Notes under the pieces: model-generated
What the model was told of the DNA's origin: nothing
Seen by the model: only the letters and a program-made list of their open reading frames with translations
Databases searched by the model: none
Program-made: the position numbers and the translations under genes
Origin: Woeseiaceae bacterium
GTDB taxonomy: Bacteria > Pseudomonadota > Gammaproteobacteria > Steroidobacterales > Woeseiaceae
Direction of reading: 5' to 3'
Length of the DNA stretch: 64,000 bases
Assembly (NCBI GenBank): GCA_030065915.1
Contig: JASJCQ010000012.1
Coordinates: 62,001 to 126,000, forward strand
Part shown: piece after piece, positions 1 to 7,979 of the stretch
How positions within the stretch are numbered: position 1 is the first letter of the stretch
How the letters are laid out: each line of letters starts with the position of its first letter

Positions 1-462
1 ACGACGACTCGACTGATCATCGAGACTGTCAGGCCATAACAACACAGCTGCACAGGTGCCGGAAGACAGCGCCTGTTCGGCAGACCAGAGGACTTCGGTG
101 TTGTCACGCGGTCGGACAATCAGCATGCGCGAGAGATCGATACCGAATTTCTGCAATGCTGGCGCATAGGGCTGGAACGGCGGCGCTACCCAGGCGATCC
201 AGCCAGGCTCGTTATGCTCGGTCGCCTGGTCCGCGAGACTCAGGCGCGCCAGCGCCGGCATCAGCAGCTTCAGCTCGCCGATGCCATAGTCCTCGATCAG
301 GATTTCCGTCAGCGCCTGTTGCGGCCAGCCACCCTCCGGCAGGTGGCGATCGAGCACATCATAGCCACTGGATAGCCCGCATCGTTTGCTGGATTGCCCT
401 CGCCCACGCCATACGCGGGGATTAGCGAGCAACTGCTCCAGTGATGCGCTATCCGTCGGCAT
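1..462 (-). CDS. imuA: ImuA (SulA/RecA-like translesion-synthesis accessory protein), 3' end cut by window edge
   Basis: The frame starts at the ATG at 460-462, one base after the lexA stop, and stays open for 154 codons to the window edge. The protein begins MPTDSASLEQLLANPRVWRG and then has the ImuA pattern of a short N-terminal region followed by a RecA-like core (SGYDVLDRHLPEGGWP, then LTEILIEDYGIGELKLLMPAL). In the known family ImuA works with ImuB and DnaE2 in SOS mutagenesis, and lexA-imuA-imuB-dnaE2 is a common operon. Co-transcription with lexA from its SOS promoter is inferred from the 1-nt spacing. The remaining genes of the cassette would lie outside the window. Confidence 0.85.
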   Translation of the reverse strand, partial: MPTDSASLEQLLANPRVWRGRGQSSKRCGLSSGYDVLDRHLPEGGWPQQALTEILIEDYGIGELKLLMPALARLSLADQATEHNEPGWIAWVAPPFQPYAPALQKFGIDLSRMLIVRPRDNTEVLWSAEQALSSGTCAAVLLWPDSLDDQSSRR

Positions 463-463
463 C

Positions 464-1081
464 TCAATGCAGTGGGAGGCCGTCGCGAATGACGCCGACG
501 ACAACGCCCTCGATGACCAGCGCCTGCTCGGCAAGGTCAACCTCGATCGGTTCGAACTCTTCGTTCTCGGGCAGCAGGTATACGGTCTTGCCGTCCTGGC
601 GATAGCGCTTCACGGTCACCTCGTCATCGAGGCGCGCAACGATAATCTGCCGGCTGCGCACTTCCGGCGTGCGATGCACCGCGACCAGGTCACCGTCGAG
701 GATGCCGGCATCGCGCATGCTCATGCCGTGGACGCGCAACAGGTAGTGCGGCTTCGGATTGAACAATGCGGGATCGAGCCGGTAGCGCGCCTCGATGTTC
801 TCCTCGGCGAGGATCGGGTTACCGGCAGCAACGCGACCCACCAGCGGCAGACCAATCTGCTCCCGCAGCGAATCCTTCAGCTGGATGCCACGCGATGCAC
901 CCGGCACCAGTTCGAGGACACCCTTCTTCTGCAATGCCCTCAGGTGTTCTTCAGCCGCGTTCGCCGACTTGAAACCGAGCTCACGCGCGATCTCGGCACG
1001 CGTCGGCGGCATACCGGTTTCATCGATAAAGTCCTGAATCATTTCAAGAATCTGGTTTTGCCTGGGGGTCAGTTCGCGCAT
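464..1081 (-). CDS. lexA: LexA SOS repressor / self-cleaving serine peptidase
   Basis: 205 aa, the usual LexA length. It represses DNA-damage genes and cleaves itself when RecA filaments form. An N-terminal winged-helix domain starts [19 protein letters not shown]. The autocleavage site is Ala86-Gly87 (RVAAGNPIL). The catalytic dyad is Ser121 (HGMSMRD) and Lys158 (VTVKRY). A longer frame reaches 1204, but the extra 41 residues are unlike LexA and would run across the operator and promoter, so the ATG at 1079-1081 is chosen. The gene sits directly ahead of imuA and carries its own twin SOS boxes, so autoregulation is expected. Confidence 0.97.
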   Translation of the reverse strand: MRELTPRQNQILEMIQDFIDETGMPPTRAEIARELGFKSANAAEEHLRALQKKGVLELVPGASRGIQLKDSLREQIGLPLVGRVAAGNPILAEENIEARYRLDPALFNPKPHYLLRVHGMSMRDAGILDGDLVAVHRTPEVRSRQIIVARLDDEVTVKRYRQDGKTVYLLPENEEFEPIEVDLAEQALVIEGVVVGVIRDGLPLH

Positions 1082-1091
1082 TTCAGCAGTC

Positions 1092-1126
1092 CTGTATGGA
1101 TTCACAGTATATGGGATTATATACAG
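1092..1126 (-). promoter_or_regulatory. Two LexA (SOS) boxes upstream of lexA
   Basis: Box 1 at 1092-1107 is CTGTATGGATTCACAG, a perfect CTGT-N8-ACAG operator. Box 2 at 1111-1126 reads CTGTATATAATCCCAT on the minus strand, matching the left half and centre of the consensus but with an imperfect right half. The two are 3 nt apart, resembling the double operator in front of E. coli lexA. Box 2 covers the predicted -10 element. Confidence 0.85.
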
Positions 1127-1143
1127 TATCGGGTGCGGCGCAA
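1116..1143 (-). promoter_or_regulatory. lexA-imuA promoter (sigma-70 type)
   Basis: On the minus strand, TTGCGC (1138-1143) is followed by a 16-nt spacer and TATAAT (1116-1121). The -10 lies inside LexA box 2, so bound LexA would block RNA polymerase. This is a sequence prediction only. Confidence 0.6.
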
Positions 1144-1427
1144 GCAAAAACAACAACGGGCACATAGAGCAGCATCGGACAACCCGGTGGCGAAATCGCA
1201 TCACGCAGAAGGCACTGGAACCCCGTTTGCCGACGCAGCACTACTCCCGTTTGCGAGCATCATCGACCGGTTCACGCAACGCTGACGGTGACGTTAGCAG
1301 GCGTTGTTCTTCAGTCCCGGGCGATGCCCTGCAGACCGTGTTACGAGGACAAGAATTCGAGCGTTAACGAACAGTTTCACGGCTGTCGCTAATTGGCGTC
1401 AAACCACAATAAAAACAGGCATCTCCG
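1144..1427. other. Intergenic region between lexA promoter and oprI promoter
   Basis: No gene, RNA or repeat was recognised in these 284 bases. Open frames crossing them are antisense shadows of lexA or start within non-coding sequence. Confidence 0.5.
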
Positions 1428-1456
1428 TTGCAGAAGGCGCTTAATTGTTAAATAAT
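1428..1456 (+). promoter_or_regulatory. Predicted promoter of the OprI-like lipoprotein gene
   Basis: TTGCAG (1428-1433), a 17-nt spacer and AATAAT (1451-1456) precede the start codon at 1496 by a distance that gives a leader of about 30 nt. A strong promoter suits an abundant lipoprotein. Confidence 0.55.
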
Positions 1457-1495
1457 GCGCGTGCCGTTTTTCCAAACCATAAGGAATTTTCGCTA

Positions 1496-1789
1496 ATGAA
1501 AATGAACGCACTCAAAGTAAGCGCTCTGGTGCTGACAGCTGCACTGGCTGCTGGCTGCGCTGACACCTCAGCTATCCAGGCCACCGCCGACCGCGCTGCC
1601 GCTGACGCAGCTGCCGCATCATCTGCTGCAGAAGCTGCCCGTGCTGCTGCTGACCGTGCCGCTCAGGCTGCTGCAGCCGCTCAGAGCACAGCCGACCAGG
1701 CTCTCTCAGCTGCAACGGAATCTCAGGCTTGCTGCGAAGCAAACCGTGAAAGCATGGAGCGTATGTTCGAGAAGTCGATGTCGAAGTAA
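1496..1789 (+). CDS. oprI: OprI/Lpp-like murein lipoprotein
   Basis: 97 aa. A lipoprotein signal peptide (MKMNALKVSALVLTAALAAG, then Cys21 in lipobox LAAGC) precedes an extremely Ala-rich helix with heptad-like repeats (AADRAAADAAAASS...), as expected for a trimeric coiled coil in the periplasm. The C-terminus ERMFEKSMSK resembles the Pseudomonas OprI tail and ends in Lys, the residue that in Lpp/OprI is linked to peptidoglycan. A double Cys (QACCEAN) near the C-terminus is less usual. The ATG at 1496 has AAGGA about 10 nt upstream. A TTG-started longer frame from 1445 is rejected because it spoils the signal peptide. A strong terminator follows. Confidence 0.85.
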   Translation: MKMNALKVSALVLTAALAAGCADTSAIQATADRAAADAAAASSAAEAARAAADRAAQAAAAAQSTADQALSAATESQACCEANRESMERMFEKSMSK

Positions 1790-1813
1790 TTCGACCAGGT
1801 CGAACAAACAAAA

Positions 1814-1841
1814 ACGCCGCGCACGACGCGGCGTTTTTTTT
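1814..1841 (+). terminator. Rho-independent terminator after oprI
   Basis: Perfect 8-bp stem ACGCCGCG / CGCGGCGT with a 5-nt loop (cacga), followed by a run of eight T. It ends 52 bases after the lipoprotein stop codon. Confidence 0.93.
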
Positions 1842-1904
1842 GCGCGGAAAAAAGATCTGCCGGTGACACGGCGAGTGAGCCAGAATGTTTTTTTTCTGGT
1901 AACT

Positions 1905-2405
1905 ATGAATCGTAGCGATGGCCGACGACGATACCGAGCTAACAAGGCCGATGAAGCGGCCTGGGAACGAGCGAAGCGGCCAAAGCCCTGTAAACTGGCA
2001 AAGAACCCGGCGCTGGCGCAGATGGTGGATGGCAAGTTGCAGGGTCGGTGGGCGCTGGAGCAAATCGTGGGCTGGCTTAAGCGCGAGTATCCGGACAACG
2101 AGGCAATGCAGGTGTCACACGAGACGATCTACAAGACGCTGTATATCCAGACTCGCGGGGCCTTGAAGAAAGTGTTGCAGCAGTACCTCAGAAAGACACG
2201 AGCGATACGACGCTCTCGCCATCACACGCGGAAGGGCCCTGATCATGCCAAGATCGGCGATGCTGTACCGATCAGCGAGCGCGACCGGCCAAGGTTGCGG
2301 ACAGGGCCGTACCAGGTCAATGGCAAGGTGACCTTTTGTGCGGCACGAAGGAAAGCCAGATCATCACGCTGGTAGAGCGTCACACGCGCTACGTGATTTT
2401 GATCC
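1905..2405 (+). pseudogene. IS30-family transposase remnant (frameshifted, truncated at both ends)
   Basis: From 1905 the translation matches the middle of IS30-type transposases (SHETIYKTLYIQTRGALKKV, then RHHTRKGPDHAKIGDAVPIS). Around 2280-2295 the homologous frame switches; in the new frame it continues as VPGQWQGDLLCGTKESQIIT and LVERHTRYVILI, ending near 2405. The N-terminal helix-turn-helix region and the rest of the DDE catalytic domain are absent. No inverted repeats or target duplications were recognised. This is a decayed copy that cannot transpose. It marks the edge of the accessory patch at 1.9-5.1 kb. Confidence 0.85.
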
Positions 2406-2470
2406 GAACCCCGGCGCCCCCAAGAATTGGGCCTCCGAGAAACGCGGGGTGGTTCAAGTCGCCTCTTGAC

Positions 2471-3403
2471 CTAAGGTCGGACTGACTCGGTAGGGGAGAT
2501 AGCCGCATCAATCCACCCAACGAACTGGGAAACACGAACGTAGTACTCTTCGACGCCGTACGTGCCTTCGGGACGACCCGATGTTTTCTGGCCAGAGCTG
2601 ATGCCTGCCACCGCAAATCCCTCCGTCGTCGCTATAAACGCCGGCCCGCCACTGTCGCCTGGACCGGCTACGCCTTCATGTTCGAGCGCAACGCTTGCAC
2701 GGCTCCTGGGGTCATCGAATCGCCAGATCAGCCAGCCGTCTCTAACGGTATCGACGAGGTTCTTGGCGACGCGGAACTTGCCGTCCGCGTGCGTCACTCC
2801 GTCGAGCCCATTACCAGAATCACCCCAGCCAGCGATCAATATCGTTTGACCCAGTTCATCGGACTGCCGGTAGAGGCGGCTTGGCTGGACGTGTTCGACC
2901 GGTTCGCTCAGGTAGAGCAACGCCAAGTCCCTTTTCGGCGCCGCATCGCTCGCCTCGTGGCGAATAACGCGAGTTATATCGAGCTTAGCGCCGGCAATTT
3001 CGATCGAGTATCCACCATCGGCTATCGAAGACGTCAGGATGTCGTCCTTGGTACAGTGGGCCGCTGTAATAGCCCAACGCTTTGCGATAAGCGTCGCGAC
3101 GCAGTCCCGGTGCCCAGCCTCCGTCCTATACAAAGCAAATAATGTCGGAAAATGCTCTCGATCGGCTTCGTATTGGTTCGAATCCGTATCGTGGCGCAGC
3201 ACGATGCCGCTGGCCGGCGGGCCAGCGACAGAGAAGACAAGCGCAACCAATGTCGCGACCACTCTTATTGATCTCACTGAGGGAGATGAGCGAGCGCCAA
3301 CGAATGTCCGTCCTTTCTTGTCCCCGTACTCCGCAATCGTGGGCACGTCAGCTTGAGACTCGTCAAGCTCAAGGTCGGCTAAAGATCCCTTTTCAGTCAC
3401 CAT
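2471..3403 (-). CDS. Trypsin-like (S1 family) serine endopeptidase with N-terminal membrane/signal segment
   Basis: 310 aa. A chymotrypsin-fold protease with a complete triad: His116 (ITAAHC), Asp159 (KRDLALL) and Ser251 (GPGDSGGPAF). A hydrophilic stretch of about 45 residues precedes a single hydrophobic segment (RVVATLVALVFSVAGPPASG, about 47-66), so the protein is either exported with an unusually long n-region or anchored with its catalytic domain in the periplasm. The ATG at 3401-3403 is supported by TAGGAG seven nt upstream. Physiological substrate unknown. Secreted trypsin-like proteases are patchily distributed in marine bacteria, and the gene lies beside an IS remnant, so horizontal gain is plausible. 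Confidence 0.85.
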   Translation of the reverse strand: MVTEKGSLADLELDESQADVPTIAEYGDKKGRTFVGARSSPSVRSIRVVATLVALVFSVAGPPASGIVLRHDTDSNQYEADREHFPTLFALYRTEAGHRDCVATLIAKRWAITAAHCTKDDILTSSIADGGYSIEIAGAKLDITRVIRHEASDAAPKRDLALLYLSEPVEHVQPSRLYRQSDELGQTILIAGWGDSGNGLDGVTHADGKFRVAKNLVDTVRDGWLIWRFDDPRSRASVALEHEGVAGPGDSGGPAFIATTEGFAVAGISSGQKTSGRPEGTYGVEEYYVRVSQFVGWIDAAISPTESVRP

Positions 3404-3406
3404 AGT

Positions 3407-3592
3407 CTAACTCCTAGTTGAGACTGCCATCTGGCCTAGGTCGCCGGGGATAGTCGTTTCAAGCTGCACGCCCAACCCATCCTGTACTTGCGCTGATTGA
3501 GCCTTTCCTCCGGAGTATACCTTACCCTGGTGAACGCAGAATCCAGGGCACGTCAACCCGTTGCATGAAGACTGAACGGACGACCCCGACAA
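3407..3592 (-). CDS. Doubtful small Cys-containing ORF upstream of the protease
   Basis: 61 codons from a TTG; a TAA lies in frame two codons upstream of it, so there is no longer version. No good ribosome-binding site was found. It ends 3 nt before the protease ATG, so it could be a translationally coupled leader, but its sequence (SSCNGLTCPGFCVH near the N-terminus, three Cys) matches no family I know. Listed only because the 3.4-3.7 kb interval has nothing else. Confidence 0.2.
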   Translation of the reverse strand: MSGSSVQSSCNGLTCPGFCVHQGKVYSGGKAQSAQVQDGLGVQLETTIPGDLGQMAVSTRS

Positions 3593-3723
3593 ACGTTAGA
3601 CTTTGAGACACCCGCGGAGCGATGTGAATAATGTGTTGCGTCGACCGGCTGAATCAGCAGCCAAAAGCGGGCAGTCAAGTGTGGCCGTCGATGCCTAATA
3701 GGCCTCTTACTGGACGAACTGCG

Positions 3724-5019
3724 TCATGGCTCTATTCGCGGCAACGTATACACGTCATCTCCGATCTTCCAATCCAGTCGTTCCACCAATCCATCGTCTC
3801 TCTGTACTACGGTAATCTCAGCATAGTCCTGCGGCGAAAAGAAAGTAGCTGGAGCCACTGGAATGAGTAGCCAGTCATCCATGGTTACGCGCCCATCAAT
3901 TACGCGTAGCTGTAGATTGCGCCCCGGTCGTAGCTGGTACAAACCTTGGTAACCCTCCAGGATACTCGCCTCAACCTCGTATGGTGCGGCATTGATTGCC
4001 GCCGGCACTGGCACGTCCGCACCGGCGGCGATCAAAGGCACCGCTTTCCGAATTCGGTCAATTGCTCCTGACGTCAGGTTTGTCGCCATTATCAAGCTGA
4101 TGTCACTCTCAGCATCATAATCGGCGAGCGTCCGATAGCCTGCCGCCGATCCATTCCAGGACAGACCGCCGTCATCACGTACCAGCGCTTCCGATGCCAG
4201 TTTCCCGAACTTGCCGGCAATTAGCGCCCTTTGCATCGCAAACAGATCGGCAGGTGTCGAAAACACAGAACCGGCGCCGACCAGGTAGGAGATATCCCCT
4301 GGAGGCGCGTTGACTAGCCCCGCCGTGTCAAAGAAATAGGCCTTGGCGCGGTGCTGAATGATCTCCCGGGAGCCAGCGTCGGATGTTTCTGCCATTTCTG
4401 CTGGATCGAGAACATGCTGCTCGAGCAGCTGCGAATAGGGTTCGCCACTCGCGATCTCCAGGACTCTCGCGAGCACAGAGAACCCAGCGGAGCTGTAGAC
4501 AGTGTCGGAACCTGGCTCGAACACAAGTTCAGACTTTGCGGCAAGCGCCAGTAAACTTGCCGCCGTCTGAGGCCTCGTTTCATCCAGTTCACTCGTCACT
4601 CGATGCGCGATACCAGAACTGTGGTTTAACAGGTGTTCGACGGTGATATTCTCACCGCGCGGGAAATCCGGCGCATACTGCGCAAGCGTGTCACTCAGAC
4701 TTACCTTGCCCTCCTCAATTAATCGCGCGAGTATGACGATAGTCATCGGCTTGTTGACAGATCCAACACCGAATCGTGTATTCGGTGTGTTCATGACATT
4801 CAGCTCTTGGTCTGCGAGACCAAAAGACTTTTGGTAAAGAATCTCCTCACCCTTGGCTAGGAGGACTGTGCCCGACAGATGGCCGATCTCCAGATAGGGT
4901 CTCAGGTACGTATCAACACGCTCCTCCAGATCCCTATCTGCGGCGAGCAGGGGATGCGGAACAAGGCTAACCGTCACAGCACAAAAAAGTACGAATATGC
5001 TGGGTATCGATTTGCGCAC
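3724..5019 (-). CDS. Serine hydrolase, beta-lactamase (class C / EstB-like) fold, periplasmic
   Basis: 431 aa from GTG at 5017-5019, chosen because GGAGG lies 4 nt upstream and because it gives a clean signal peptide (VRKSIPSIFVLFCAVTVSLV... cleaved near LLA-AD). The SxxK catalytic motif is Ser87-Val-Asn-Lys90 in FGVGSVNKP, and the second motif YSS begins at Tyr175 in place of the usual YxN. Members of this family (Pfam Beta-lactamase, PF00144) include esterases, D-aminopeptidases and peptidoglycan hydrolases, so a true beta-lactamase role is not implied. A C-terminal all-beta extension (about residues 350-431) is typical of the esterase-like subgroup. A longer frame starting at 5085 is rejected. 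Confidence 0.85.
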   Translation of the reverse strand: MRKSIPSIFVLFCAVTVSLVPHPLLAADRDLEERVDTYLRPYLEIGHLSGTVLLAKGEEILYQKSFGLADQELNVMNTPNTRFGVGSVNKPMTIVILARLIEEGKVSLSDTLAQYAPDFPRGENITVEHLLNHSSGIAHRVTSELDETRPQTAASLLALAAKSELVFEPGSDTVYSSAGFSVLARVLEIASGEPYSQLLEQHVLDPAEMAETSDAGSREIIQHRAKAYFFDTAGLVNAPPGDISYLVGAGSVFSTPADLFAMQRALIAGKFGKLASEALVRDDGGLSWNGSAAGYRTLADYDAESDISLIMATNLTSGAIDRIRKAVPLIAAGADVPVPAAINAAPYEVEASILEGYQGLYQLRPGRNLQLRVIDGRVTMDDWLLIPVAPATFFSPQDYAEITVVQRDDGLVERLDWKIGDDVYTLPRIEP

Positions 5020-5171
5020 GTGGCCTCCAGTAAGCAGGTTAGCTACTCGACTTCCGCTTTGGGTCAGAAGCGAAACCTCAGTCACTCGACAATCGATGGT
5101 CCGCTATCCGCAGTATGGCTGTCGTTCGATCAATCTCCGTCGCTCGTGATTGCCAGAAGCTAATTCGCGCC

Positions 5172-6212
5172 CTACTCGCTCGCAACGGACGGCGCTGCAG
5201 CCGGCGCCGCGATTCCCGCCGCAGCTGGTATGCCGTCCGCACGCTCGACGAGTCGCTCGACTTCATCCCAGTCCAGGCGGCCAGCACGTTCGCTGGTTGC
5301 AGCAATGAACTGCTCCGTCACAAATGTCAGCGGATCTTTAGGCGCCCCGGGTAGCTCAACCTCGGCCTCGGCAACCGCAGTTTCATCAGCGGCAGAATCG
5401 TTCGGCTCTTCAGCAGGCTCGTCGTCGACTTCGGCCGGCGACTCTAGCACCGGGTGGACCTCGATAACGAGTTCGTCTCCCGACCAACCGAGCTTGATCG
5501 GCTCATTGATGATGCGCACCTTCGTCTTCAGGTCGACTTTCGAGAACAGGAATTCGATGTCTTCCGGGAACATGCGGATACAGCCGTGCGTTACTCGCAT
5601 GCCGACACCGGCCGGCCGGTTCGTGCTGTGAATCAGGTAGCCGGGCAACGACAAACGCATTGCGAACGCACCCAACGGATTGTCCGGTCCCGGCGGAACG
5701 ATGTTCGGCAATGGCCGTCCTTCGGCCGCGTGCTCTTCGCGCACGGATTTGGGCGGATACCACGTCGGGTTCACCGCTTTCGCGGTGATCCGGGCCACGC
5801 CAAGCGGCGTTTCCCAGTCCTGGCGACCAATGCTCATAGGATAGGTCATGACCACTGGCGTCTCGCCCGGCGCCGTCTCAGGATAGTAGTACATGCGATA
5901 CTCGGCCAGGTTCAGAACCAGCCCTTCGCGCGGCCCCGGCGGCAGGACGAAACGCGTTGGCAGCACAATCCTCGTACCCTCACCGGGCAGCCAGACGTCG
6001 ACATCCGGATTTGCTTTGACGATGTCGTGATAACCGAGCCCGTGACGCCGCGCTATCTCAACCAGCGAATCTTCATGCCGCGCAATGGTTGTCGACACGG
6101 CGCCGATGACGTCGTAGCCGTCTGGCGGCAGGTCGTAGATCTCGGCAAGCGCCGGTCGCATGAAGACAACAACGGCGAACAAAGCCGCAAACAGTTTAAT
6201 ACCGCGATTCAT
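5172..6212 (-). CDS. L,D-transpeptidase (YkuD/ErfK family) with LysM-like domain
   Basis: 346 aa. Signal peptide MNRGIKLFAALFAVVVFMRP(ALA), a LysM-like region (about 40-90, EDSLVEIARRHGLGYHDIVK) and a YkuD catalytic domain. The nucleophile motif is HGCIRM with His209-Gly-Cys211, and the upstream conserved His195 is in YLIHST. The family makes 3-3 peptidoglycan cross-links or attaches murein lipoproteins, which fits the OprI-like lipoprotein nearby. A long acidic, low-complexity C-terminal tail (about 255-300) is followed by a short helical end. The start overlaps the GST stop by 4 nt (ATGA), so the two genes are coupled. Confidence 0.92.
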   Translation of the reverse strand: MNRGIKLFAALFAVVVFMRPALAEIYDLPPDGYDVIGAVSTTIARHEDSLVEIARRHGLGYHDIVKANPDVDVWLPGEGTRIVLPTRFVLPPGPREGLVLNLAEYRMYYYPETAPGETPVVMTYPMSIGRQDWETPLGVARITAKAVNPTWYPPKSVREEHAAEGRPLPNIVPPGPDNPLGAFAMRLSLPGYLIHSTNRPAGVGMRVTHGCIRMFPEDIEFLFSKVDLKTKVRIINEPIKLGWSGDELVIEVHPVLESPAEVDDEPAEEPNDSAADETAVAEAEVELPGAPKDPLTFVTEQFIAATSERAGRLDWDEVERLVERADGIPAAAGIAAPAAAPSVASE

Positions 6213-6865
6213 AGGCCAGCCTCGTCCGCCTCTATGACTTCCGTTTCAACCTCGCTTTCCGCGAGCCACTCCTGCATCGCCTCGCTTTTCAAGACGCGAG
6301 TCGCATAAATCTGTGCCGATTCCGGCAGGTTGATACCGTAGGTTCGAAATCTTATGACTACAGGTGCATACATCGCGTCGGCAACGCTGAACTCACCAAA
6401 CAGCCAGTCGCCCTTCGCGCCGTAGCGAGTGTGGCAGTCGATCCAGATCGCGAAGATACGGTCGATCTCGCGAGTCAGCGCATCGGGTAGCGCGACCTTG
6501 CGGCCCATGGCGCGACAGTTCATCGGCATCGTGCTGCGCACCAGCTCGAAACCCGAGTGCATCTCGGCACTGATGCTCCGCGCATGTGCACGTGCAATCG
6601 GGTCTTCCGGCCACAGTTGCTTCTCCGGCCAGCGCTCTGCGACGGTCTCGGCAATCGCCAGAGAGTCCCAGATGGCAACATCGTCGAGTACGAGGATTGG
6701 CACGCGGCCCGCATCGCTGAACTTGGCGATCTCTGCTTTCGTTCCCGGCAGGTCGAGAGGAATCCGATGTTCATCGAAGTCAATGCCTGCTTCGCGCATC
6801 AGCAGCCAGGGTCTCAGCGACCACGACGAATAGTTCTTGTTGCCTATAACGAGCTTTGGTTTCAC
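6209..6865 (-). CDS. Glutathione S-transferase family protein
   Basis: 218 aa from GTG at 6863-6865, which has GGAGGA six nt upstream. A longer frame to 6946 adds residues outside the fold. The N-terminal thioredoxin-like half has KPKLVIGNKNYSSWSLRPWL, with Ser in the SSWSxRP motif as in zeta/omega-like bacterial GSTs, and the cis-Pro motif GRVPIL. A C-terminal all-helical domain follows with GEFSVADAMYAPV. Substrate unknown. It is translationally coupled to the downstream L,D-transpeptidase (4-nt overlap). Confidence 0.9.
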   Translation of the reverse strand: MKPKLVIGNKNYSSWSLRPWLLMREAGIDFDEHRIPLDLPGTKAEIAKFSDAGRVPILVLDDVAIWDSLAIAETVAERWPEKQLWPEDPIARAHARSISAEMHSGFELVRSTMPMNCRAMGRKVALPDALTREIDRIFAIWIDCHTRYGAKGDWLFGEFSVADAMYAPVVIRFRTYGINLPESAQIYATRVLKSEAMQEWLAESEVETEVIEADEAGL

Positions 6866-7010
6866 GGTCCATCCTCCGTCGGGCCGAGTGTAAACCATCT
6901 TGTTTGCGTGTGCCCTGCGGTAATCTCGAATTCGGCTAATGGACAAACCGAAGCGGGCAAATGCCTGTATTTACTTGAGGTTTTGGGGGCAAGTCGGCTC
7001 GAGAACCAGG

Positions 7011-7979
7011 CTAGAAGCGCATCAACACGGAGCCCCACGTGAAGCCGCCGCCAAAGGCCTCCATCAGAACCAGCTGTCCGCGCTTGATACGCCCGTCGCG
7101 GACGCCAACGTCGAGCGCCATGGGCACCGACGCAGCTGAGGTGTTGCCGTGGTCCTGCACGGTCACGATGACCTTCTCCATCGGCAGGTCCAGGCGCTTG
7201 GCCGTCGCCTGGATGATACGGATGTTCGCCTGGTGCGGCACCAGCCAGTCGAGCTCCGACTGTTCGATCCCGGCATCTTCAAGCGCCTTCGTTGCCACGT
7301 TGCCGAGCGTCTTGACGGCAACCTTGAAGACCTCGTTGCCCGTCATCATGATGCCGACTTCCTTCGTGCCTGCCTTGTCGAGATCACGCGACGGACCGGA
7401 TGGGTAATACAGCAGGTCCTTGTACTGGCCGTCCGCGCCAAGGTGCGTCGACAGAATGCCGGGCTCGTCCGAGGGCTTGACGATAACAGCACCGGCGCCG
7501 TCGCCGAACAGGACACAGGTGTTGCGATCCGACCAGTCGATCAGTCGGGTCAGGCACTCAACACCGACAACCAGCACGCACTTCGCACCATCGGCCTTGA
7601 TGAACTTGTCCGCCGTCGACAGTGCGTAGATGAAGCCGCTGCACGCCGTCTCCAGGCTGAACGCAGGGCACGCTGGAATGCCCAGCCGATGCTGGACAAT
7701 CGTTGCGATGTTCGGAAACACGAGATCCGGCGTCGTCGTGCCGATGATGACCATGTCGATGTCTTCCGGGCTGACTCCGGCATCGTCCATTGCCACCTTG
7801 GCCGCCTCAACGCTCAGGTCGGAGGCGGACTGGTCTTCTGCCGCGATATGTCGGCGTTCGACGCCCGTGCGCGTTCGGATCCACTCGTCACTGGTCTCGA
7901 CCATCTTCTCGAGATCGAAATTCGTCAATATTTTTTCGGGCAGGTAACGACCGGTTCCTGCAATTCTCGAGTAGGTCAT
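7011..7979 (-). CDS. fabH: Beta-ketoacyl-ACP synthase III (KAS III)
   Basis: 322 aa, standard length. It catalyses the first condensation of acetyl-CoA with malonyl-ACP in type II fatty acid synthesis. The catalytic triad is visible: Cys113 (ETACSGF), His249 (VPHQANIRI) and Asn279 (HGNTSAAS). The start overlaps the plsX stop by 4 nt. Unlike E. coli, no fabD, fabG or acpP follows; the next gene is a GST 145 bp away. Confidence 0.97.
   Translation of the reverse strand: MTYSRIAGTGRYLPEKILTNFDLEKMVETSDEWIRTRTGVERRHIAAEDQSASDLSVEAAKVAMDDAGVSPEDIDMVIIGTTTPDLVFPNIATIVQHRLGIPACPAFSLETACSGFIYALSTADKFIKADGAKCVLVVGVECLTRLIDWSDRNTCVLFGDGAGAVIVKPSDEPGILSTHLGADGQYKDLLYYPSGPSRDLDKAGTKEVGIMMTGNEVFKVAVKTLGNVATKALEDAGIEQSELDWLVPHQANIRIIQATAKRLDLPMEKVIVTVQDHGNTSAASVPMALDVGVRDGRIKRGQLVLMEAFGGGFTWGSVLMRF

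Noticed and set aside
386..1285. 299-codon plus-strand ORF over lexA
   Set aside because: Antisense shadow of lexA; no family resemblance, and it reads through the SOS promoter.
1641..2375. 244-codon ORF covering the IS30 remnant
   Set aside because: The first part is oprI in another frame and crosses the terminator; only 1905 onward is transposase-like, with a frame switch near 2290.
5454..6308. 284-codon plus-strand ORF over the L,D-transpeptidase
   Set aside because: Antisense shadow of a gene with clear catalytic motifs.
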